Source: Solibacillus daqui
Lineage (GTDB): Bacteria; Bacillota; Bacilli; Bacillales_A; Planococcaceae
NCBI RefSeq assembly: GCF_028747805.1
Contig: NZ_CP114887.1
Span: 1,667,501 to 1,731,500 of the forward strand
Length of the DNA stretch: 64,000 bases
Direction of reading: 5' to 3'
Positions within the stretch are counted from its first letter, which is position 1. Each line of letters begins with the position of its first letter. This document shows, piece by piece, positions 17,929 through 27,387 of the stretch. The notes beneath the pieces were generated by a model. It was not told the origin of the DNA, did no database searches, and worked only from the letters and a program-made list of their open reading frames with translations. Both the position numbers and the translations under genes were made by a program.

Positions 17929-18129
17929 TTAAAGTTTAACGATGTTAGCAGCTTGTGGTCCGCGTTGACCGTCTTCTACTGAAAACTCAACTTTTTGACC
18001 TTCTTCAAGTGATTTGAAACCTTCACCTTGGATAGCTGAGAAGTGTGCGAATACGTCTGCTCCGCCTTCAACTTCGATGAAACCGAAACCTTTTTCTGCG
18101 TTAAACCATTTAACTGTACCTTGTGCCAT
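17929..18129 (-). CDS. Cold-shock protein (CspA/CspB family)
   Basis: 66-residue single cold-shock domain, full family length. RNP1 is KGFGFIEV and RNP2 VFAHF, the RNA/ssDNA-binding faces. It acts as an RNA chaperone and antiterminator in the cytoplasm. The start has a consensus tggaggtc. A long upstream region without genes fits the long, structured 5' leader typical of csp mRNAs. Which of the Bacillus Csp paralogues it matches cannot be told from this alone. Confidence 0.97.
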   Translation of the reverse strand: MAQGTVKWFNAEKGFGFIEVEGGADVFAHFSAIQGEGFKSLEEGQKVEFSVEDGQRGPQAANIVKL

Positions 18130-18673
18130 AATAAATGACCTCCATATTCGAATATTTATTTAATAAGATCATTTACTACTAAAAAGAAGAAAATTCACAT
18201 ATTGCAAAAAGTACCAACTAAAACGCGAATACTCTTTGTAATAGGTGAATTAATTATTTTTTGTAATTTGACTTATTGATATCAGTATACATTGAAATAT
18301 TACAAATGTCTACTATAAAATAAACATTATTTTTGTAAGGGTTACTTTATACAATGTTTAAATTTTTCTCCGTGAAAAATAACTGTCCCACATTCAAATT
18401 CTGTTTAATCCAGCTAGGTAACGATTCGATTGCCAAGCGATCTTAGAACATACCAACGCTTTTTTGAATTGCATCAATTGTGCACGAGAAATCAGTGATG
18501 AAATTTGAGCTTTTAACGGCTGTTATTATTTACAGTGTAACTACATAGTTGTTTTCAAGTAAATGTGAAAATATTGTAACGAATTCGTCTCTTATAGTCT
18601 AAGTGATAATAGCGATTTTTAGTTTATTTAACGATAAAACTAATTTAAATAGAAAAATAAGTATAAATAAAAA
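18130..18673. other. Intergenic region: csp leader side and nothing coding
   Basis: No gene with a credible start is seen. The left part would hold the csp promoter and leader on the minus strand. A short aagcg/cgctt hairpin followed by T residues lies at about 18437-18468 on the plus strand. The rest is AT-rich sequence without recognisable features. Confidence 0.5.
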
Positions 18674-18711
18674 TAAACACTGTTTACTTTTGATGGTGCT
18701 ATTGTTAGAAT
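18674..18711 (+). promoter_or_regulatory. Sigma-A promoter with overlapping palindrome before the acyl-CoA dehydrogenase gene
   Basis: TTTACT (18683-18688) and TAGAAT (18706-18711) are separated by 17 bases. A perfect palindrome TAAACA-C-TGTTTA (18674-18686) covers the -35 box, a natural repressor site; the TetR regulator at 22258 is the obvious candidate, by position only. Confidence 0.55.
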
Positions 18712-18736
18712 ATTTTTAAAATAGGGGGTGCATTAA

Positions 18737-20332
18737 ATGGAAATGGTAACGAAAATAAATGAATATTCTTTTCAACAATTTATTAAATTACGAAACAATT
18801 TGAATGATTGGGATAATCCTTTTTTGCAAAAAATGTTTCGAAAACTACTGCAAAATGATTATGAACAACTTGAAGCAGAGCTAGAGCCATACACAAAAAA
18901 ATTATCCTCAACATGGCGAAGTGCTACAAATGAAATTGCGCGACCTGAAAATGCACCAACGATTCGCCAATATAATGCCTACAATGAACGAATAGATCGA
19001 ATTGTACGTCCGTTAGAGGCGATTCAGTTAACAGAAGAAATTTTTAATGATGGTTTATTTAGCGCAAATCAACAGCCATTTAAGGGTATAGTGAAACGCT
19101 ATTTTTTACATGGCAATGGGGAAGCGGGAATAACGTGTCCACTTGCATGCACCGATGGACTGATTGCATTGATTGAAATGTTTTATGATGAAGTGCCTCA
19201 AGCGGTTCGAGATATTTATGAACATGCGAAAAATGGACGGAATGGACAATTTGCAATTGGAGCGCAATTTATGTCTGAAATTCAAGGTGGATCGAATATC
19301 CCAGCAAATGTATTGCGCGCGGTTGCGCATGACGACCATTATTTATTATATGGTAATAAGTTTTTCTGTTCCGCTGTTCATGCAGACTATTCTGTTGTAA
19401 CTGCACGAATCGAAGGAACCGATGATATCGCCGTATTTGTTGTACCGACTTGGTTACCGGGAGATAAGGAACACGAGCGACGCAATCACCATACGGTTAA
19501 TCGTTTGAAATGGAAGCTTGGAACAAGTGAATTGCCATCAGGGGAAATAGATTATAATGGGGCAATTGCTTATCGTATAGGGCCACAAAATCGAGGGGTT
19601 GCGCTTGCGGTAAGTGTTGTTTTAACACGCTCTCGTTTAGATATTGGTTTTTCGAGTGCGGCCTTTGTGATGCGAGCAGCACGTGAAGCTATGTTGTACG
19701 CGCGATTCCGTCAAGTATTTGATCGAAAAATTGACGAGTTTCCAATGGCAGCAGCTCAGCTAGAAGATTTACAAGATGCGGCAAAGCGTATGGCAGCAAC
19801 AGCTTTTGCCGTATATGAGCGCTTTTTACAAACGGACAATGAAGATGCCGTTCAAGCTTTTGCAACACGTGAAATTATTTTACTACAAAAGGTTTTTGCC
19901 TCAAAAGAAGCAGTTGATAAATTACGTCTTGCCATTTCCATTTTTGGCGGGCACGGTGCAATTGAAGACTTTTCTTCGATTCCGAGATTATTCCGAGATA
20001 GTATGGTCAATGAGTTATGGGAAGGACCGCGTAATGTATTGCTCGCACAAATTTATCGAGATTTACACAAAATGACGAAAACTGTATCATTGCAACGTAT
20101 TTTACAAGCCATGTTTCCAAATGTATCATTGGAGCAATTACAAGTAGCTCAGCAAGAATTGCAAAGTATTATGCAAATCGATTTAACCGCATTGCCTACA
20201 ATGGAAAACCGACAAGCAGCACGAAGATGGGAGCAAATTTGGGAAGAGTTATTTTTTACCTATCAACAAAATATAGTAGGTAACTTAGAAGAAACAACGA
20301 TATTGCCAGACCAATTGTTAGCACAAATTTAA
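18737..20332 (+). CDS. Acyl-CoA dehydrogenase, AidB-like
   Basis: 531 residues, longer than the ~380-residue standard acyl-CoA dehydrogenase and similar in layout to the AidB/ACAD-extended group. The FAD-binding middle domain has SEIQGGSNIPAN and the C-terminal helical domain has RFRQVFDRKIDEFP and FGGHGAIEDFSSIPRLFRDS. The last part, LWEGPRNVLLAQI, is the usual ACAD end. Expected to catalyse alpha-beta dehydrogenation of an acyl-CoA with electron transfer flavoprotein as acceptor, although AidB members may act otherwise. Followed after 23 bases by an acyl-CoA ligase, which would supply its substrate. Confidence 0.9.
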   Translation: MEMVTKINEYSFQQFIKLRNNLNDWDNPFLQKMFRKLLQNDYEQLEAELEPYTKKLSSTWRSATNEIARPENAPTIRQYNAYNERIDRIVRPLEAIQLTEEIFNDGLFSANQQPFKGIVKRYFLHGNGEAGITCPLACTDGLIALIEMFYDEVPQAVRDIYEHAKNGRNGQFAIGAQFMSEIQGGSNIPANVLRAVAHDDHYLLYGNKFFCSAVHADYSVVTARIEGTDDIAVFVVPTWLPGDKEHERRNHHTVNRLKWKLGTSELPSGEIDYNGAIAYRIGPQNRGVALAVSVVLTRSRLDIGFSSAAFVMRAAREAMLYARFRQVFDRKIDEFPMAAAQLEDLQDAAKRMAATAFAVYERFLQTDNEDAVQAFATREIILLQKVFASKEAVDKLRLAISIFGGHGAIEDFSSIPRLFRDSMVNELWEGPRNVLLAQIYRDLHKMTKTVSLQRILQAMFPNVSLEQLQVAQQELQSIMQIDLTALPTMENRQAARRWEQIWEELFFTYQQNIVGNLEETTILPDQLLAQI

Positions 20333-20355
20333 ATTCATTAAAGGGGTGTCTTTAG

Positions 20356-21846
20356 ATGGGAATTAATATTGGACAAATTTTAGCAAGTCGCGCTTCATTA
20401 ACAGGTGGAAAAGTTGGGTTTATTAACGGAGAAAATCACATTACATTTACTGAAATGAACAATCGTGCCAATGCGTTTGCGGCATATTTGCAACGACAAG
20501 GTTTACAAAGCGGAGATAAAATAGCGCTTCTTTGTAAAAATAATGAAGATGTGATCGCAACATTTTTCGGAGCTGCCAAAATTGGGGTAGTTACGGTCGT
20601 AATGAATTATCGTTTACAAGCACAGGAACTTGATTATATTTATTCGCATAGTGATGCGCAGTTGTTAATTCATGATGTTGCGTTTCAAGAGCTTGTCGAT
20701 CAATTAACAGTTGTGTCTCAAACAATTTCCCATCAATCAACGCCAAGTTTAACGGAGATTTATGAAGAAGTAGCGGTTGAACCAGTTCAGCATACCTTTG
20801 CAAATGATCCGATATTAATGATGTATACTTCAGGCACTACTGGTCGTCCAAAGGGTGCGTTAATTTCGCATAACAATTTACAGGCGGCTTCAATTGGCTT
20901 ATCACATACGATTGATTGGTGGGAGCAAGATCGCTTTTTAATGGTTGCTCCATTTTTCCATATTGGAGGTTTCGCCCCATTAATTACGAATGTGCATATT
21001 GGCGCAACAATGGTATTAATGGAAGATTTCCATCCAGTTGAAGCTTGGAAGCTTATTGAAAAAGAAAAAGTTACGACTTCAATGACCGTTCCTGCAATGC
21101 TCGCATTTTTACTACAAACGTATCCAATGGTGAAATCAGATATTTCGTCGTTGCGCTATATTACTTGTGGCGCTTCTGCCGTTCCAGCTCCACTTATTTT
21201 AGGCTGTCGTCAGCTTGGTATTCCAGTGCAGCAAGTATATGGCATTACAGAATATACTGGGGCCGTTTCGTTTTGGAAGCCGAGTCAAGGGGAAGGAAAA
21301 TTCGACTCGATGGGCAAAATAGTGATGCAAGGTTCGGTACAAATTAAAGATTTAACAACGAAAGAGGTATTACCAGCAGGGGCAATTGGTGAAATAGTAT
21401 TAAAAGGTCCACAAATTTTTGTTGGCTACTATAAAAATGATGAAGCATATCATACTGTTATTGAAAACAATGAATTTTACACAGGGGATGTTGGCTACTT
21501 AGACCAAGACGGATTTTTATATGTAGTGGACCGCGTAAAGGATATGATTATTAGCGGCGGCGAAAATATATATTCGGCAGAGCTAGAGCTTGTACTTGCG
21601 CAACACGAAGCAGTACAAGAGGTTGCTGTTGTTGGTAGACCTGATGAAAAATGGGGGGAAGTACCTGTTGCATATATTGTGAAAAAGGCAGAGAGTGAAG
21701 TAAACGAAGAAGACATTGTTGCGCATTGCAAATCTAAGCTCGCTTCCTATAAAGCAGTGAAGGATGTTGTGTTCTTAGAAGCTTTACCGCGCAATGCAGT
21801 AGGAAAAATTTTAAAAATGCAGTTAAAGGAATTACAAAATATTTGA
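20356..21846 (+). CDS. Fatty acyl-CoA ligase (AMP-binding enzyme)
   Basis: 496 residues of the ANL superfamily. The P-loop is YTSGTTGRPKGALISH at about 155-170; A5 motif VYGITEYTGA, A7 YTGDVGYLDQDGF, A8 hinge VDRVKDMIISGGENIY and the A10 lysine PRNAVGKILK are all present. It would activate a carboxylic acid to acyl-AMP and then acyl-CoA. The pairing with the acyl-CoA dehydrogenase suggests a two-step degradation of a fatty or aromatic acid. Ribosome site aaaggggtg. Confidence 0.93.
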   Translation: MGINIGQILASRASLTGGKVGFINGENHITFTEMNNRANAFAAYLQRQGLQSGDKIALLCKNNEDVIATFFGAAKIGVVTVVMNYRLQAQELDYIYSHSDAQLLIHDVAFQELVDQLTVVSQTISHQSTPSLTEIYEEVAVEPVQHTFANDPILMMYTSGTTGRPKGALISHNNLQAASIGLSHTIDWWEQDRFLMVAPFFHIGGFAPLITNVHIGATMVLMEDFHPVEAWKLIEKEKVTTSMTVPAMLAFLLQTYPMVKSDISSLRYITCGASAVPAPLILGCRQLGIPVQQVYGITEYTGAVSFWKPSQGEGKFDSMGKIVMQGSVQIKDLTTKEVLPAGAIGEIVLKGPQIFVGYYKNDEAYHTVIENNEFYTGDVGYLDQDGFLYVVDRVKDMIISGGENIYSAELELVLAQHEAVQEVAVVGRPDEKWGEVPVAYIVKKAESEVNEEDIVAHCKSKLASYKAVKDVVFLEALPRNAVGKILKMQLKELQNI

Positions 21847-21856
21847 TACTGAAGGG

Positions 21857-22224
21857 AATGTCCGAGAAGTAATTCTCGGACATTTCCTTTGCGCCGAGGA
21901 TGGAGGCTAGCACGATGCTAGTCATGAATGCGTTGTCACAGGATGTGACGGTTTTAGCATTCGTTCTTTAATTCTGACCACCGCAGAAGCACCGCCTAAA
22001 GCGGATAATTAATACATGAGGAGGCATCTGTCTAAAAAGTTTTGACTTTTTAGACAGACCCTTTGCACCGAGGATGGAGGCTAGCACGATGCTAGTAATG
22101 AATGCGTTGTCACAGGATGTGACAGTTTAGCATTCGTTCTTCTATGACCACCGCAGAAGCACCACCTACAGCGGATTATTAATACACGAGCCGAGCACTG
22201 TCCAAAAAGAACTTTTTTGGACAG
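21857..22224. repeat. Tandem 174-bp repeat with changing boundary hairpins
   Basis: Two direct copies of a ~145-base core (from 21887 and from 22061, period 174) alternate with three terminator-like hairpins: tgtccgagaa/ttctcggaca (21859-21882), a perfect 14-bp stem (22027-22058) and ctgtccaaaaag/cttttttggacag (22198-22224). Inside each core, ctagca-cga-tgctag, gtcaca-gga-tgtgac enclosed by gaatgc/gcattc, and ccgc-gcgg can pair. It lies between convergent genes, so the outer hairpins can terminate the ligase gene (+) and the TetR gene (-). No coding frame. Confidence 0.8.
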
Positions 22225-22257
22225 CACCTTTTATTTTCATGAAAAAACTCTTCCATA

Positions 22258-22821
22258 TTATTTTGTAGGGATTTTTTGAAGTGAATGTTCCACTAACGAT
22301 AAAATGAGTGCCAATGATTGCTCTTTTGAATATTGCGGTAAGTTTTTATAAGTAATCAGCAGACCATTTAACGTTGAAAATAACAGTTGTGTTTCGACTT
22401 GAAGCTGTTCTTTTGATGCAACTTTTGATAGTGCTTTTTTGAATATCTGAAATAACTTTGAAGTTTCCTCAACGAAAATTTGTGATGTTTCATAGCCCTT
22501 TGGTTGAAGCATAAAGTGTGACATCATTTGGAACAATGTATCATGCTCGAAAAAATAGGTGATATAGCCTTTCGCTACATCATCAATTGTTGAGTATTGC
22601 GAAAGCTCCTGTAATAACTTTGAATTTTCATGTTGCATTGCGATTAAAAATAAATGTTGCTGATCATCAAAATATTGATAAAGGAGCGCGGGAGAAACAT
22701 TCGCCTTTTTTGTAATGTCACGCACACTCACTTCTGAGAACGGTTTTTTACTAAATAGTTCAATTGCAGCCTGAATCATTTGCTGGCGATTTTGTTGTTT
22801 TTTTAACGCACGTTTTGACAT
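22258..22821 (-). CDS. TetR-family transcriptional regulator
   Basis: 187 residues. The N-terminal helix-turn-helix is ELFSKKPFSEVSVRDITKKANVSPALLYQYFDD, cited here by its ends: FSEVSVRDIT and SPALLYQYF (about 20-50). The C-terminal ligand domain is variable. Convergent with the acyl-CoA dehydrogenase/ligase operon; FadR-type TetR regulators often control such genes, so repression relieved by acyl-CoA is a reasonable guess. No hint of ligand from sequence. Confidence 0.9.
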   Translation of the reverse strand: MSKRALKKQQNRQQMIQAAIELFSKKPFSEVSVRDITKKANVSPALLYQYFDDQQHLFLIAMQHENSKLLQELSQYSTIDDVAKGYITYFFEHDTLFQMMSHFMLQPKGYETSQIFVEETSKLFQIFKKALSKVASKEQLQVETQLLFSTLNGLLITYKNLPQYSKEQSLALILSLVEHSLQKIPTK

Positions 22822-23167
22822 CTAGTTCACCTCATTACGAGCATTATAGCAAATATTTGAAATGCTAGTAGATGAATTTATGTCTATACCGACAATGCAA
22901 ATTGCAGTAAGAAAACAAACCGAAAATTCGATGCAATGTAATTAGGAGTTAATAATAGAACGAAATTATTTAGTATTTCAAATGGGGAAATAGTAGAGGG
23001 AATTTCAGCGTATCTAAAAAACAATACTCCCTTAATGTGAAAATATGATGAAAATTCCGTTATTGAAATAACATTGTAATATTCTCTTGAAAGCATTGCG
23101 ACGACTTAAAAATTTTGCCCCTTTTTGTTACATCGTTTCGTAAACTATGGTCAAAGGAGGGAGCGCA
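22822..23167. other. Intergenic region between TetR and cytochrome c genes
   Basis: No gene seen. Near the TetR start, arms agcatt (22840-22845) and aatgct (22861-22866) flank the palindrome caaatatttg (22850-22859), a weak candidate for autoregulation. The remainder is AT-rich and featureless. Confidence 0.4.
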
Positions 23168-24112
23168 ATGAAAAGTGTAGTTGCAGCTATTATAGGTATA
23201 TTTATTTCCATAGGGTTAGGTGTAGGAGTGTACAACACATTTATTAGCGTTGATCCGGCACTAACTACTGAGCTTGTAGAACAAAAAAATGCAATGGCAT
23301 TGGCACAAGAAAGAGAACCAAAATTCCCGGAAATTAATATGGCAGACATTCCAAAAGATCATGAAAATTTAGATGAAATTATTTACGGTTATAATTTAGT
23401 GAATGAGACTCATGTTTATGCGGAAGACAAGGTAGGCGCGAATTTATCTTGTACGAGCTGTCATGCGGGTGCAGGGTTACAGGAAGTAGCATCATTAGTT
23501 GGGGTACAGGCTGATTATCCAAAATATATCGCACGCGCAGGGGATATTGTGACAATTGAAAAACGAATTAATGGCTGTATGGTGCGTAGTATGAACGGTA
23601 AGCCATTTGAAGCGGATTCTAAGGAATTAGAAGCAATGGTCGCTTACTTTGATTATATTTCTGAAGATGTAGAGCTAGGGCAAAAACGTCCATGGGCAAA
23701 ATCAGTCGATATGAAGCAAGTACCAACACCGAATGTACAAGACGGGGAGCAATTATACAATAAATCATGTATTTCATGTCACGCAGCAGATGGTTCAGGT
23801 ATTGGTGCCAATGCAGGTCCGGCACTTTGGGGCGAAACATCCTTTAACGACGGAGCAGGCATAGCGCGTATGTCGAAAATGGCAGGCTTTATTCAGGCTT
23901 ATATGCCAGTTGGTCAGGAGATGACATTAACAGATCAAGAAGCATCGGACTTAGCGGCCTATATTTTAACGCAAGACCGTCCAGAGTGGGGCAAGCATGA
24001 TAAAGACTGGCCAAAAGGGGATAAACCGTCAGATATTATGACGAAGGAACGCCGTGAGCAAGCACAAAATGGCACGATTGATTGGGCAGAAGTTTTAGTA
24101 GATTATCAATAA
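23168..24112 (+). CDS. Membrane-anchored diheme cytochrome c, TsdA-like
   Basis: 314 residues from ATG 23168, chosen over the in-frame ATG at 23147 because aaaggaggg lies just before it. An N-terminal signal anchor (about 4-22) is followed by two cytochrome c domains with CTSCH at 95-99 and CISCH at 201-205. The first domain contains RINGCMVRSMNG, a feature of the thiosulfate dehydrogenase/SoxA-like class. It would act on the outer face of the membrane in electron transfer, possibly thiosulfate or tetrathionate redox chemistry; the latter is family inference. Followed by a strong terminator. Confidence 0.85.
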   Translation: MKSVVAAIIGIFISIGLGVGVYNTFISVDPALTTELVEQKNAMALAQEREPKFPEINMADIPKDHENLDEIIYGYNLVNETHVYAEDKVGANLSCTSCHAGAGLQEVASLVGVQADYPKYIARAGDIVTIEKRINGCMVRSMNGKPFEADSKELEAMVAYFDYISEDVELGQKRPWAKSVDMKQVPTPNVQDGEQLYNKSCISCHAADGSGIGANAGPALWGETSFNDGAGIARMSKMAGFIQAYMPVGQEMTLTDQEASDLAAYILTQDRPEWGKHDKDWPKGDKPSDIMTKERREQAQNGTIDWAEVLVDYQ

Positions 24113-24120
24113 AGAAAATA

Positions 24121-24160
24121 AAGGCTGTGCAAATCGAATTCGTTTGCACAGCCTTTTTTT
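24121..24160. terminator. Terminator between cytochrome c and response regulator genes
   Basis: 13-bp perfect stem aaggctgtgcaaa / tttgcacagcctt, loop tcgaattcg, followed by ttttt. Strong for the + strand gene; on the minus strand it follows the regulator stop closely. Confidence 0.9.
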
Positions 24161-24845
24161 ATTCATCTGGTATGTATTTATAGCCCTCACCACGAACGGT
24201 TACAATGCGTTTGGGCTGTTTGCGGTCTACTTCAATTTTGGCACGCAATTTTTTAATATGTGCATCGATTGAACGTTCGAAAATTTCCTTTTCAATATTC
24301 GGATATAATTGTTCTATTAACGCCTCACGTGAAATAATCTGATTAGGATGGTCCATTAAATAATATAGAAGCATAAATTCATGTTTTGTTAACTGAATCG
24401 GTGCGCCATTTAAATACACCTCACCTTTGCGTGGTTTGATGCACAGCCCATTGTGAATAATTTTTTGGCAAAATAAACCGGTACGGCGTAGTACAGCATG
24501 CATATGTGCCAGCAATTCCTCTAAATACACGGGCTTTGTTAAATAATCGTCTGCACCAATTGTTAAGCCATTAATTTTATCTTCCACATGATTTTTTTCG
24601 GTTACCATAATAATCGAAACATCGGCTGTTTGATTGGCACGAATCCACTTACAAAACATCTCGCCCGAACCGTTTGGCAAATTTAACTCCATAATAACCA
24701 TGCAAGGATAAGATTGATGGAATATTTTCATCGCCTCTTCGGCAGAGGAGGTAATGATGACAGTAAAACTATTTTCACTTAAAAAAGCCGCTAACTTATC
24801 CGTCCATTGTGTATTTGGATCGACAAGTAAAATCTGTTGTTGCAT
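24159..24845 (-). CDS. OmpR-family response regulator with atypical receiver (Glu at phospho-site)
   Basis: 228 residues: receiver domain 1-120 and winged-helix DNA-binding domain 130-228 (RSIDAHIKKLRAKIE, VRGEGYKYIPDE). The canonical phospho-acceptor motif (LDLxLP) reads MELNLP here, putting Glu at residue 53, and the acidic pair DD is D9-P10. T82 and K104 of the switch are kept. Asp-to-Glu at this position often mimics phosphorylation, so the protein may be constitutively active. No histidine kinase gene is adjacent. The GAG codon was read directly from the sequence. Confidence 0.9.
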   Translation of the reverse strand: MQQQILLVDPNTQWTDKLAAFLSENSFTVIITSSAEEAMKIFHQSYPCMVIMELNLPNGSGEMFCKWIRANQTADVSIIMVTEKNHVEDKINGLTIGADDYLTKPVYLEELLAHMHAVLRRTGLFCQKIIHNGLCIKPRKGEVYLNGAPIQLTKHEFMLLYYLMDHPNQIISREALIEQLYPNIEKEIFERSIDAHIKKLRAKIEVDRKQPKRIVTVRGEGYKYIPDE

Positions 24846-24956
24846 TAAAATCCCTCATTCATTTCAGACACTATTTATAGTCTAACATAATAATTATTAA
24901 ATTTCCTAAAAGAGTTAAAATTAGGAATTACCAAATGGTACACGAAGAAATATAAC

Positions 24957-25528
24957 AAAAAATAGATTAAGTTCAGTATTATTTTTTTTTGCGGGCTACG
25001 GCATGACAGCATTACGGCCACGTGGTACGTGACCATACTACTGTCTTTAATGCCGCATGCAAGGCCCGCCAAACTAAAATTTTACTTTTCCCTATGTAGT
25101 TAAGAGCGTAAAATGCTGCCGCTTGCGCTATCGCGAGGCGGCGGTGATGAATAAAATATTAGGCTGTTTTCTATGATATTTCTATCAATCAAATTAAGCA
25201 GTGTAATCAAATTGGCTACTTTGATTGTGTCGAAAGTAAAATCATTTTTATTCTAATATTGACTTCATTTCAACAAAAGTGATTGAATCAGCACACTTTA
25301 TTCAAATTCTTTGTATTAGAAACCAATTTTAACTTTATAGTTTAGTGCAGCGAAGTGAAGGGGGCGACTCCTAGAGGATTAAGCGTGTGCGGAAAATCCA
25401 CTTGTATGTGCCACCGTAAGAGGCACATACAAGTTAGTTGTAGCCACGCCCTCAGGAAAGCGTCCCCCGTAGCGTAGCAGAACGGATTTTATTAGATAAA
25501 TGCACTTGGTTCCAGATTTTTTATTTAA
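24957..25528 (+). repeat. Left copy of a ~570-bp non-coding inverted repeat
   Basis: The reverse complement of this stretch is found at 37536-38102. Three modules are nearly identical between copies: 24991-25070 (gcgggctacggc... to ...ggcccgcc), about 25110-25145 (gccgcttgcgctatcgcgag) and about 25347-25495 (ggggcgactcctagagg ... ggaaagcgtccccc). Each module is itself an imperfect palindrome; the third contains acttgtatgtgcc / ggcacatacaagt as a perfect 13-bp stem. The spacers between modules have drifted to visibly lower identity. No transposase and no open frame of note. Confidence 0.85.
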
Positions 25529-25760
25529 ATGTGCTCATTATTTATCATACTTATTAATTTTAAAGGTTTTTAAGTTGAGATATGTATAGTGAGAAAACTA
25601 TTAATTTTAAATATTCTAAAAATAGTTGATATTCTGTTTTTGTTATGCTAATTTATTGTTAATTAATTATTTTCTTCACTGGAATAAATTAATATTAGGT
25701 ATTTATATTTCTGCTTTACGTAGGAATATTTATATAAAATTACTAAGGGGTGTAGGAGAA

Positions 25761-27371
25761 ATGAAGTATGTAAAAAATTTAGCATGGCTACTTGTTGTAA
25801 TGTTATTTTTAGTTGCATGTTCTTCTGATGACAGCAATAGTGCATCAAATGATAGCTCTACTGATTCAGGCACAAACAGTGAATCAACTTCTTCTAACGA
25901 TACAACTTCAGGCGAGAATTCCGATGAAATTGTTATCGCAGTGAATGAAAATTTCATTTCAATGGATCCACATAACACAGGGGATACGAACTCTAACTCA
26001 GTTCAAAGTGCGATGCTAGAGGGCTTACTTGGTTATGATGGCGAAGGAAATATTATTAACGTGTTAGCTACTGAATATAATGTAAGCGATGATGCATTAG
26101 AATATTCATTCAAATTACGTGAGGGCGTTCAATTCCATGACGGTGAAGCATTCAATGCAGAAGCAGTAAAAGTGAACGTGGAACGAATTATGAATGATGA
26201 AAAATTACGTTTGTATTCACGTGGATTTAATATTGTAAAGTCAGTGGATGTTGTAAGCGATTACGAAGTGAAAGTAACGCTAACAGAACCATACGGACCG
26301 ATGATTACGCGCTTTGCTGCAGCGAAGATGATTAGTCCGAAAATGATAAAGGAACAGGGTGCTGAAATTCCAAAGTCAGTTGTTGGAACAGGTCCATACA
26401 AATTTGTTGAATGGATTCAAGGGGATCACTTAACAGTTGAGCGCAACGAAGATTATTGGGATGGCGCAGATCGTGTGTCAAAAATTACGTATAAACCCGT
26501 ACCTGAAAATGGTTCACGTGTAGCAATGTTAAAAACAGGTGAAGCAGATGTTATTTATCCTGTACCACCTCAAAATATCACTGAATTAAATAGCAACAAA
26601 GATGTTGAAATTAATCAGGTGCCTTCAACAATTGCACGCTATGTATCTTTAAATACATTTAAAGAGCCATTAAATAATGAAAAAGTGCGTCTTGCTTTAA
26701 ACTATGCTGTGGATAAAGATGCCTTTTTAAAAGTAGTAAATTCAGGCTTAGGTTTACCTTTAGATTCAATTATTCCATCAAAAACGATTTTCTATAAAAA
26801 GCAAGAAATGTATAACTTTGATATTGAAAAAGCGAAATCATTATTAGCAGAAGCTGGCTATCCAGATGGTTTTGAAATCGAAATCTGGGGCAATACCAAC
26901 TCGGATACGATGAAAGGTATGCAATTCATTCAACAACAATTAAGTCAAATTAACGTAAAAGTTGAGATTAAATCAATGGAGGAAGCAACATTATCAGACG
27001 AAATTTATGGTGCACAAACACCAGAAGAAGCAAAACTGATGATGTGGTATGTAAGTTGGTCTGCTTATCCATCTGATGTGACAAATGCAACAAAACCATT
27101 ATTCCATAGTAGCTCGTTCCCTCCTAACAGTGCAAACACTGCATATTACAACAATCCAACAGCAGATAAGCTAATGGATGAAGCAAACTCAATTTCAGAT
27201 CAATCGAAGCAAGAAGACTTGTATGGACAACTGCAAGAGGAAGTTTATGCTAGTGCACCATGGATTTTCTTAGGGGTTGATGAAATTGTCTATGGAGTAC
27301 GTTCGGATGTAAGTGGCGTAATTGTGAATCCTGGCGGTGGCTTAGACGTTCGAGATGCAAAAGTTAAATAG
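25761..27371 (+). CDS. ABC transporter substrate-binding lipoprotein, family 5 (OppA/DppA type)
   Basis: 536 residues from ATG 25761, chosen because taaggggtgtagga precedes it and because the signal peptide then fits: MKYVKN, hydrophobic core, lipobox FLVAC (Cys 20). A Ser/Asp/Thr-rich linker of about 35 residues follows. The SBP_bac_5 domain covers about 60-450, with the family hallmark VVGTGPYKFVEW near residue 215. Binds an extracellular ligand, peptide or, in several characterised members, oligosaccharide or nickel. The following sugar enzymes favour a sugar or glycoside ligand. Confidence 0.93.
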   Translation: MKYVKNLAWLLVVMLFLVACSSDDSNSASNDSSTDSGTNSESTSSNDTTSGENSDEIVIAVNENFISMDPHNTGDTNSNSVQSAMLEGLLGYDGEGNIINVLATEYNVSDDALEYSFKLREGVQFHDGEAFNAEAVKVNVERIMNDEKLRLYSRGFNIVKSVDVVSDYEVKVTLTEPYGPMITRFAAAKMISPKMIKEQGAEIPKSVVGTGPYKFVEWIQGDHLTVERNEDYWDGADRVSKITYKPVPENGSRVAMLKTGEADVIYPVPPQNITELNSNKDVEINQVPSTIARYVSLNTFKEPLNNEKVRLALNYAVDKDAFLKVVNSGLGLPLDSIIPSKTIFYKKQEMYNFDIEKAKSLLAEAGYPDGFEIEIWGNTNSDTMKGMQFIQQQLSQINVKVEIKSMEEATLSDEIYGAQTPEEAKLMMWYVSWSAYPSDVTNATKPLFHSSSFPPNSANTAYYNNPTADKLMDEANSISDQSKQEDLYGQLQEEVYASAPWIFLGVDEIVYGVRSDVSGVIVNPGGGLDVRDAKVK

Positions 27372-27387
27372 TCATTAACGTTTAAAG

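Noticed and set aside
21857..22224. Riboswitch for a downstream gene
   Set aside because: It sits between two convergent genes, so neither strand has a gene start just downstream.
25626..25760. N-terminal extension of the family-5 binding protein
   Set aside because: It would put 45 residues before a perfect lipoprotein signal peptide and has no ribosome site.
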